This document shows positions 1 through 6,487 of a DNA stretch of 7,452 nucleotides, piece by piece. The position numbers and the translations under genes are program-made. The stretch's first letter is position 1, and each line of letters opens with the position of its first letter. The DNA is from Alphaproteobacteria bacterium. GTDB taxonomy: Bacteria; Pseudomonadota; Alphaproteobacteria; Micropepsales; Micropepsaceae. The stretch is from the NCBI GenBank assembly GCA_947373775.1, contig CANBZE010000081.1, forward strand, positions 1 through 7,452, in the 5' to 3' direction. The notes beneath the pieces were generated by a model. The model searched no databases. It was not told where the DNA came from and was given only the letters and a program-made list of their open reading frames with translations.

Positions 1-373
1 GCGCCTGGTCCAGCAGGGCACGGAAGGCCGCGATTTCCTCGTCGAAATCGCCCAGGTTGAAGGTCTTTTCATAGTCGGCCTGCGCCGCCGGCAGGATGGC
101 CTGGAGCCGGTAGCCCGCTTCCAGCCCGGCGCTGGCGATCATCTGGTCGGCGCCCTGGGCCAGGGGAGATATCACCGCAAGTTCAAGCCCTTCGGGGCGC
201 GCCCCGCCCTGGCCGATGGCGGCCAAAATGTGATGGACCGAGCGCGCGACCGCGGCCCTGTTCTTGAACGAGATGACGCGGTGGCCGATGGCGGCGACGC
301 GCAGGATGTTCGATGTCTCGGCCAACAGGACCTCACGGAAAGGGTTCGACCTATAGCAGAAAGCGGCACGCAT
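1..373 (-). CDS. SLOG-like (GHR-motif) protein, N-terminal part, runs off left edge
   Basis: Only the first 124 codons are in the window; the C-terminus lies beyond base 1. The translation has a beta-strand followed by a GHR motif (RVAAIGHR, residues 25-32), then helix AVARSVHHILAAIG (41-54), a second strand leading into ISPLAQGADQMIA (68-80), and a third strand LQAILPAAQADYEKTF (90-105). This order (strand, GHR, helix, S-x-LAxGAD, helix, strand-LP) resembles SLOG-superfamily Rossmann folds, the superfamily of DprA/LOG and of the C-terminal sensor of Thoeris ThsA, which bind nucleotides or nucleotide-derived ligands. Family assignment is from remembered motif patterns, not a search. The ATG at 373 is the first start in an ORF open from 418, but it has no good Shine-Dalgarno; a TTG at 325 has one. 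The gene is divergent from the TIR gene, which supports a shared role. A catalytic, membrane or effector domain may lie outside the window. Confidence 0.6.
   Translation of the reverse strand, partial: MRAAFCYRSNPFREVLLAETSNILRVAAIGHRVISFKNRAAVARSVHHILAAIGQGGARPEGLELAVISPLAQGADQMIASAGLEAGYRLQAILPAAQADYEKTFNLGDFDEEIAAFRALLDQA
331..334 (-). promoter_or_regulatory. Candidate Shine-Dalgarno deciding an internal TTG start of the SLOG-like gene
   Basis: On the minus strand GAGG lies five bases before a TTG codon at 325-323. Starting there would remove the first 16 residues of the 124 visible and begin the protein seven residues before the first beta-strand (LAETSNILRVAAIGHR). The upstream ATG at 373 is preceded by a C-rich stretch without a purine-rich site. 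The residues between the two starts (MRAAFCYRSNPFREVL) do not look like part of the domain. This is a weak argument and either start is possible. Confidence 0.3.
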
Positions 374-475
374 GGGACGCGGCCAAGCCTTCGTCCGTGA
401 CAGGTCGTTGACAAGGCGTCAGCCTCCAAAGCGCTTAAAAATCAAGCACAAGAGGGCTATTGCCCGGCCCTTTCG

Positions 476-504
476 TTGACTCTCCGGGAACCGCGCGATT
501 TACT
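476..504 (+). promoter_or_regulatory. Candidate sigma70-type promoter for the TIR-STAND operon
   Basis: TTGACT (476-481) matches the -35 consensus at five of six positions. It is followed by a 17-bp spacer and TTTACT (499-504), which matches the -10 consensus at four of six. Transcription would begin near 511, giving a leader of about 78 bases before the TIR start codon. It is the best-spaced pair in the intergenic region. A TTGACA at 408-413 has a better -35 but no -10 at a usable distance. Confidence 0.4.
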
Positions 505-505
505 C

Positions 506-521
506 TTTTGGGGTTTTGGGG
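506..521 (+). repeat. Tandem octamer (TTTTGGGG)x2 at the predicted transcription start
   Basis: TTTTGGGG occurs at 506-513 and again, exactly abutting, at 514-521. The copies are perfect and lie immediately downstream of the predicted -10 element, so the transcript would begin within the first G run. Further G runs follow in the leader (554-556, 560-562, 575-578). The repeat may be a protein-binding site, a G-rich structure, or chance. Confidence 0.7.
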
Positions 522-536
522 AGCTCCTCGGAAAGA

Positions 537-584
537 CAGGTTCTGTGCGCCTTGGGTGCGGGAAACCTGGCACCGGGGCGCGCA
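537..584 (+). promoter_or_regulatory. Foldable 5' leader of the TIR gene covering its ribosome-binding region
   Basis: Bases 544-551 can pair with 577-584 (eight pairs, one G-U), and inside this stem 555-559 pairs with 570-574 (five pairs, 10-base loop). The right arm contains most of the only purine-rich site (GGGG, 575-578) upstream of the TIR ATG at 589. Bases 537-542 (CAGGTT) are also complementary to 564-569 (AACCTG), which lie in the loop of the inner hairpin; this would give either a pseudoknot or a competing fold. In DNA this GC-rich, short complements occur by chance, so a regulatory role is only a hypothesis. Confidence 0.3.
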
Positions 585-588
585 TGTC

Positions 589-2133
589 ATGACGCAGATA
601 TTTCTGTCGTACGCGCGCGACGACGATCTGTTGCCGCCCAATTTGCCGCCCGGCAAGCAGGCATCCGGTTTCGTCACCGCCCTGCACAACCAGCTGCTCT
701 ATGAATTCCGCGACCAGGGCGGCGAGCGCCCGGAATTGTGGCGCGATATCCACGGCATCGACCGGGGCGACCAGTTCGCCAGCGTGATCGAAGACCAGAT
801 CAACAATTCCGACATCCTGCTGGTGGTTTTGTCGCTGAACTGGATCAAGCGCGAATGGTGCCTGCGCGAATTGCAGGCCTTTGAAAAGCGCTGGGGCGCC
901 GAAGCCCGCCAGCGCATCGTGGTCGTTTCCAAGCGCGCCGTATCGCTGGACCAGCGCCCACCGCTGCTGCAGGGCCAGGAAGGCTATGACTTCTTCTTTC
1001 TGGAGCCGCGCGCGCAAGTCGGCGAGGAACAACAATATTTCGACCGCGGCGTGGTGATCGACGACCGTTATTATGACCAGGTCACGGGGCTGGCGCGTTT
1101 TCTCTCCTCCTTCAACGACCGGCGGACCCGCCAGCGCACCGCGCCTGTAGCGGAAAAGCCTGTGGCGAGGCCCGCATCGTCCAATGCCCGCACTGTCTTT
1201 GTCGCTAAGCCTGCCGCCGATATGCGCGCCGCCTATAGCCGCATCGTGGAAGAGCTTGAGGGCCGCAACTTCATCGTCACACCCGGCATAAACGATGAAA
1301 TCCCGCATGATGGCAGCGCCGTGCAGATGATCGATGCGGCGCTGACCAGGGCGGACCTGGCGGTGCACCTGCTGGGCGAGAAGGCCGGCTATGCGCCCGA
1401 GGATGAAGACCCCATCGCGAAATTGCAGCTGGCGCGCAGTGGCCTGCAGACAAACAAGCCTCATACCGACGAGACGCGCGCGCCGTTCCACCGCGTGATC
1501 TGGGCGCCACGGGTGTTGACCGAAGGCGGCAGCGGCGAAGACCGCGATTCCACCGCAGTGCTGGCGAAATTCGACCAGCACCTGGCCACCGACAAGATCG
1601 TGGGCGAAAATCTCAGCAAGTTCGTGGACTTTTTGATCCAGCGGCTGGACGACATGATCGTCATGCAGACCGTCGCCGCGGTGCCGGAGATGAGCCAGGA
1701 CGGCGAACGCGCCGTCTATGTCTACCACCGGCCCGAAGACCAGGATCATGCGCTGGAACTGGCCAAGCTGCTGCAAAGCGAACATCTGGAGCCGCGGCTG
1801 CCCGCGCTGGAAGGCGATCCTGCCGAACTGGCGGCGCTGCACCGGCAAGAATTGCAGAATTGCGCCTCGGTGGTGCTGTGCTGGGCCAATGCCTCGGAAG
1901 TGTGGGTCAAGGCCACTTCCCGCGAACTGGCCAAGTGGCGCGACCTGGGCCGCAGCGAAAAATTCGCCTGCCGCGCCGTGGTGGCCCTGCCGCCGCCGGG
2001 CCAGCGCAAGCTGGTGCTGAGCAATTTCCCGCCACGCAACGAGATCGACGTGGTGCTGGACCTGACGCAGACTGAAACGATCGACCGTGGCACGCTGGAT
2101 CCGGTGGTCCAGGCTTCGCGCGCCGTCCAATGA
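589..2133 (+). CDS. TIR-domain protein with two additional TIR/Rossmann-like domains
   Basis: This is a 514-residue soluble protein with no signal peptide or membrane helix. Residues 3-175 form a bacterial TIR domain: the opening strand IFLSYARDDD (4-13), LWRD (50-53), the strand DILLVVLS (75-82), and WCLRELQAF (90-98), whose Glu94 sits where TIR NADases carry their catalytic glutamate. A linker rich in Arg, Ala and Pro (177-200) follows. Residues 201-355 form a second unit with VFVAKPAADMRAAYSRIVEEL, a VHLLGEKAGYAPE segment (259-271) and RVIWAP (302-307), resembling the DUF4062-like module often found with TIR. Residues 374-492 form a third alpha/beta unit (VYVYHRPEDQDHALELAKLL, SVVLCWANASEVW), also TIR-like but without the WCxxE glutamate pattern. 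The ATG at 589 puts the first strand right at the N-terminus; upstream in-frame codons (GTG 556) have no better ribosome site. The stop overlaps the STAND start (ATGA), so the two proteins are probably made together. Likely role: NAD-cleaving or signal-producing effector controlled by the STAND partner. The TIR call is firm; the enzymatic activity is inferred. Confidence 0.88.
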   Translation: MTQIFLSYARDDDLLPPNLPPGKQASGFVTALHNQLLYEFRDQGGERPELWRDIHGIDRGDQFASVIEDQINNSDILLVVLSLNWIKREWCLRELQAFEKRWGAEARQRIVVVSKRAVSLDQRPPLLQGQEGYDFFFLEPRAQVGEEQQYFDRGVVIDDRYYDQVTGLARFLSSFNDRRTRQRTAPVAEKPVARPASSNARTVFVAKPAADMRAAYSRIVEELEGRNFIVTPGINDEIPHDGSAVQMIDAALTRADLAVHLLGEKAGYAPEDEDPIAKLQLARSGLQTNKPHTDETRAPFHRVIWAPRVLTEGGSGEDRDSTAVLAKFDQHLATDKIVGENLSKFVDFLIQRLDDMIVMQTVAAVPEMSQDGERAVYVYHRPEDQDHALELAKLLQSEHLEPRLPALEGDPAELAALHRQELQNCASVVLCWANASEVWVKATSRELAKWRDLGRSEKFACRAVVALPPPGQRKLVLSNFPPRNEIDVVLDLTQTETIDRGTLDPVVQASRAVQ

Positions 2134-5057
2134 TCCAGGAAAAGCCGCCCGGCCTTTCCGCCGACAGGCCGTTCGTGGGCCTGAGGCCCTTCGGCTCTTC
2201 CGATCACGCCTACTTCTTCGGCCGCGAGGACCAGGTCTATTCGCTGTTCCGCCTGCTGGACCGCGGCCGCTTCATCGCGGTGGTGGGCTCGTCGGGCAGC
2301 GGCAAGTCCTCGCTGGTGCGCGCGGGGCTGCTGCCTATCCTGGAGCAGGAAAGCGCCGGGCATGGCGGCCGCCAGTGGCGCTGGATCGAAATGCGCCCGG
2401 GCGACGCGCCGCTGGACAATCTGGCGCATGAAGTTGCCAAGCTGGCGCGCGAGGACGGCCCCGACGCCGATGCCATGGCTAGTGTGCGCGAGGGGCGCAT
2501 CGCCAGCGCCCTGCGCCGCTCCAGCTTCGGGCTGGGCAAGTCGCTGTCCGAAATCCCGTCCTTGGAAGGCCAGACCATCCTGTTGGTGGTGGACCAGTTC
2601 GAGGAATTGTTCCGCTTTGCCCATGCCGGCAACGATCCGGTCGCCAACGCCAAGTGGCGCGAGGAAGCGGCGCACTTCGTGCAAACTTTGCTGGAGGCCA
2701 CCCGCGAACGCGCCGTGGCGATCCATGTGCTCATCACGATGCGGTCGGACTTCATCGGCGACTGCGCCCAGTTCTATGGCCTGCCCGAAGCGGTCAGCGC
2801 CACCCAGTTCCTGGTGCCGTCCACCACCCGCGACCAGCGCGAACAGATCATCACCGCGCCGGTCGCCAAGGCCGGCGCCGCGATCGATCCGCTGCTGGTG
2901 GAACAACTGCTCAACGATGTCAGCGACGAGCTCGATCAACTGCCGGTGCTGCAGCATTGCCTGATGCGGTTGTGGGAAGCGGCCCGCGCCGCCCAGCCGT
3001 CGATGCGTCCGCACCTGGCGATCAGCCATTACGACACGATCGGCCGCGCCCAGGGCGCACTGTCCCAGCATGCCGAGGAAATCTTTGCCGGCCTTCAAGG
3101 CAAGGAGATGGCGGTGGAGCAGATGTTCCGCGCCATCGCCGAAATCGACAGCGATGGCCGCGTGATACGCCGCGCCTTGCCGTTCCATGCCCTGGTGGCG
3201 GAAACCGGCATCGATGCGCAGGTGCTGCGCAGCGTCTGCGACCGTTTCCGCGCCGATGACTGTTCCTTCCTGGTGCCCTCGCCGGCGCAAGTGCGCGCGC
3301 TTTCCGATGAAACCCCGGTGGATGTGGGCCATGAGGCGCTGTTGCGGCGCTGGGGCCGGATCGGAGCGCGTTCCGGCGGCGGCGTGGAAAATGCCGATGA
3401 AGGCGGCTGGCTGGTCGAGGAAGAACGCGACGGGCGCAAATACCGCGCCCTGCTGGCGCTGGTGGAAGGCCGCCGCGGCCAGGGCCGCGTCACCTTGCCG
3501 GTCGATCAGGTCCAGGAATGGATGGACTGGTGGAACGAGCGTCCCCGCACCCAGGCCTGGGCGGAACGCTATGGCGGCAAGTTCGCCCGCATCGGGCGGC
3601 TATTGTCCGACAGCGTCGCGGCGCTGGCCGAGGAAAATGCCCGCGCCGCGCGGCAGGCGCGTTTCGACCGCTTCTTCCGCGTCGCCGCGGTGTGCGCCCT
3701 GATAGTGATCGTGGCGCTGGCGGGGGTGGCGACCTTCGAGTGGAAAATCGCCAACGCGGCGCGCGCGACATCTGCCCGGGAAAGCCAGATGATGTTCGGA
3801 CAGATGACGCGGCTGCTCTATAGCAGCTTCGAGAATTTCCGTCTGATCCCGCACAGCGAAAACGGCGTGACCGGCCTTGTGAAATCCACCCGCAAATTCC
3901 AGCAGCAGTATGCGGATTGGGCCAAGGTTCATCTCCCTGACACGGAATCCAGTACTGGATTGGATACCTCGCTCAATATCGTGAAGGCCAGCATGGCGTT
4001 GATACCGGGCAAGCCGTCCCAGGCCATGCGCGACATGGACAATATCGAACGCGACCTGGCCACGATCGATGACGATCCCGACAATGTGCTGCTGAAGGCG
4101 GAGTTCCATTGCTATCGCGGCACCGCCGCGCGCTATGGCGATCTGTTCGCCCGCGCGCGGGACGATTACAACATGTGCGCCCAGCTGGCGCGGCGCATCA
4201 CCGATGGCGACAAAAGGGCCGATGCCGACCTGGCGGTCGCCGCGGAGGCCGAATCGCTTGTGGCGCGCGCTCTGCGCATCCTGGTCGAAATTGATACGTC
4301 CGCGCACATCATCACCCATGCGCCGGACGACCTGAAGAATGCCGAAGCCGACAACAAGGCCTATGGCGCCCTGCTGGATCAAAAAGCCGCCGCTCCCAAC
4401 ACGGGCCACGCCGGCACCGGGTGCGGCGATCTCAGCAATGTCGGCGCGTCCCTGTCGGAGAAATGGATTCACGCCGGCCTGGTGGAGATCGAGCAGGGCA
4501 AATGGGACGCGGCGGTGGCCAATTATGCCCGCTATGTCGAACTGAAAAGCCTTGAGAAAAACTGTCCGGGCGATCCGTTCCTGACCAACATCCAGCTCTC
4601 CTCGGGGCGGCTGGGCTATGCCAAGGCGCTGACCGGCGCCGGCAAGCTGGACGAAGCGCAGAAGCAACTCGACCTGACCGATCAGTTCTACGAAAGCGAA
4701 ATGAAGCCGGGCGACAAGGACAACGCCTTCGCGCTGCATTCCGACGACCAGGTGCATTGGGTGCGCGGCGAACTTTCCCTGAAACAGATGAACCCGGCCA
4801 AGGCCAAGGCGGATTTCCAGATGGCGCTGGCCAACACCAAGATCCTGACGGACCGCGACAGCGGCAATGCCCGCGAATGGGACGATACCTATCTGGCGCT
4901 GGACGGACTGGCGCGGGCCGAGCAAATGACCGGCAACACATCCGCCGCCGCCGCCCAGCATGACGCCGCCGCCAAGGCGCTCGCCACCGCCGACGCCATC
5001 CGCAAAAAATGGGGGCTTCCCAACGCCCTTCCTAAAAACCACCAACACAACCAGTGA
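2130..5057 (+). CDS. Membrane-spanning nSTAND1-type NTPase with C-terminal TPR-like domain
   Basis: The protein has 975 residues. The N-terminal half is a STAND-class P-loop NTPase of the nSTAND1 type: entry motif FVGLRPF (15-21) with FFGRE (29-33), Walker A GSSGSGKS (53-60), Walker B LLVVDQFEEL (151-160), a sensor strand ITMRSDF (202-208), the helix LPVLQHCLMRLW (271-282), and the closing motif VDVGHEALLRRW (397-408). One hydrophobic helix at about 518-536 follows an Arg-rich stretch (505-517), which by the positive-inside rule puts the NTPase in the cytosol and the C-terminal 440 residues in the periplasm. That part is helical with TPR-like units, for example EQGKWDAAVANYARYVEL (788-805), a unit near 829-854 (GKLDEAQ at 838-844), and one near 880-905. 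It has four cysteines (661, 683, 765, 812), which could form disulfides. There is no WD40 propeller, the common partner of this NTPase. The ATG overlaps the TIR stop by 4 bp and has no Shine-Dalgarno close upstream, so translation is probably coupled. Likely role: a switch that gates the TIR protein on sensing a signal; the ligand is unknown. Confidence 0.88.
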   Translation: MIQEKPPGLSADRPFVGLRPFGSSDHAYFFGREDQVYSLFRLLDRGRFIAVVGSSGSGKSSLVRAGLLPILEQESAGHGGRQWRWIEMRPGDAPLDNLAHEVAKLAREDGPDADAMASVREGRIASALRRSSFGLGKSLSEIPSLEGQTILLVVDQFEELFRFAHAGNDPVANAKWREEAAHFVQTLLEATRERAVAIHVLITMRSDFIGDCAQFYGLPEAVSATQFLVPSTTRDQREQIITAPVAKAGAAIDPLLVEQLLNDVSDELDQLPVLQHCLMRLWEAARAAQPSMRPHLAISHYDTIGRAQGALSQHAEEIFAGLQGKEMAVEQMFRAIAEIDSDGRVIRRALPFHALVAETGIDAQVLRSVCDRFRADDCSFLVPSPAQVRALSDETPVDVGHEALLRRWGRIGARSGGGVENADEGGWLVEEERDGRKYRALLALVEGRRGQGRVTLPVDQVQEWMDWWNERPRTQAWAERYGGKFARIGRLLSDSVAALAEENARAARQARFDRFFRVAAVCALIVIVALAGVATFEWKIANAARATSARESQMMFGQMTRLLYSSFENFRLIPHSENGVTGLVKSTRKFQQQYADWAKVHLPDTESSTGLDTSLNIVKASMALIPGKPSQAMRDMDNIERDLATIDDDPDNVLLKAEFHCYRGTAARYGDLFARARDDYNMCAQLARRITDGDKRADADLAVAAEAESLVARALRILVEIDTSAHIITHAPDDLKNAEADNKAYGALLDQKAAAPNTGHAGTGCGDLSNVGASLSEKWIHAGLVEIEQGKWDAAVANYARYVELKSLEKNCPGDPFLTNIQLSSGRLGYAKALTGAGKLDEAQKQLDLTDQFYESEMKPGDKDNAFALHSDDQVHWVRGELSLKQMNPAKAKADFQMALANTKILTDRDSGNAREWDDTYLALDGLARAEQMTGNTSAAAAQHDAAAKALATADAIRKKWGLPNALPKNHQHNQ

Positions 5058-5060
5058 GGA
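5056..5060 (+). promoter_or_regulatory. gdhA ribosome-binding site overlapping the STAND stop codon
   Basis: GAGGA lies four bases before the gdhA ATG and shares two bases with the TGA that ends the STAND gene. This fixes the gdhA start at 5065 rather than an upstream in-frame ATG at 4960 that lies inside the STAND gene. It also allows ribosomes finishing the STAND protein to reinitiate on gdhA. Confidence 0.75.
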
Positions 5061-5064
5061 TAAA

Positions 5065-6420
<1,356 letters not shown>

Positions 6421-6429
6421 TCATTGATA

Positions 6430-6462
6430 CGGCAGGCCGGGTGACCGGCCTGCCGCTTTCTT
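6430..6462 (+). terminator. Rho-independent-type terminator after gdhA
   Basis: A perfect 11-bp inverted repeat (6430-6440 with 6445-6455) encloses the tetraloop GTGA, which as RNA is a GNRA loop closed by a G-C pair. It starts ten bases after the gdhA stop and is followed by a short, interrupted T-rich tail (CTTTCTT). The stem is very stable but the tail is weak, so termination may be partial, or the hairpin may mainly protect the gdhA mRNA 3' end. The next gene starts 32 bases past the stem. Confidence 0.75.
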
Positions 6463-6478
6463 CCAACGCTTTCCCAAC

Positions 6479-6483
6479 GAGGA
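6479..6483 (+). promoter_or_regulatory. Ribosome-binding site of the acetolactate synthase-like gene
   Basis: GAGGA lies four bases before the ATG at 6488, the same site and spacing as gdhA. No promoter is evident in the 67 bp between the genes, so this gene may depend on read-through past the hairpin or on a promoter inside the gdhA 3' end. Confidence 0.7.
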
Positions 6484-6487
6484 CCCC

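Larger units (their letters stand above)
374..588. other. Divergent intergenic region between the SLOG-like gene and the TIR gene
   Basis: This region of 215 bp separates the two start codons and must hold the promoters for both directions. The clearest plus-strand promoter candidate lies at 476-504. Other visible items are an 8-bp palindrome AAGCGCTT (429-436) followed by an AT-richer patch (435-445), a TTGACAA block (408-414) that reads TTGTCAA on the other strand, and an 8-bp palindrome GGAGCTCC (520-527) in the leader. No convincing minus-strand promoter and no long operator-like inverted repeat was found. Confidence 0.6.

Noticed and set aside
172..429. 85-codon minus-strand frame in the left flank
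   Set aside because: Different frame from the SLOG-like gene; Arg/Ser-rich translation with no motif, whereas the other frame shows ordered GHR and S-x-LAxGAD motifs.
408..440. TTGACA as -35 of a plus-strand promoter
   Set aside because: No -10 at 16-18 bp; the nearest TTAAAA is 21 bp away.
568..584. TGGCAC (568-573) as the -24 half of a sigma54 promoter
   Set aside because: The matching -12 element (TTGCA/T) is absent at the required spacing and the site abuts the start codon.
457..2130. 557-codon open frame on the minus strand opposite the TIR gene
   Set aside because: It mirrors the TIR gene almost exactly, is rich in His, Gln, Arg and Ala without recognisable motifs, and is the expected antisense shadow of GC-rich codon use.
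1746..3332. 528-codon open frame on the minus strand across the TIR-STAND junction
   Set aside because: Antisense to two well-supported domain-bearing genes, low-complexity composition, no motif; an antisense shadow.
4960..5064. In-frame upstream extension of gdhA by 35 residues
   Set aside because: The extension lies inside the STAND gene, is Pro/Thr rich and unlike GDH N-termini, and the ATG at 5065 has a clear Shine-Dalgarno and gives the normal family length.
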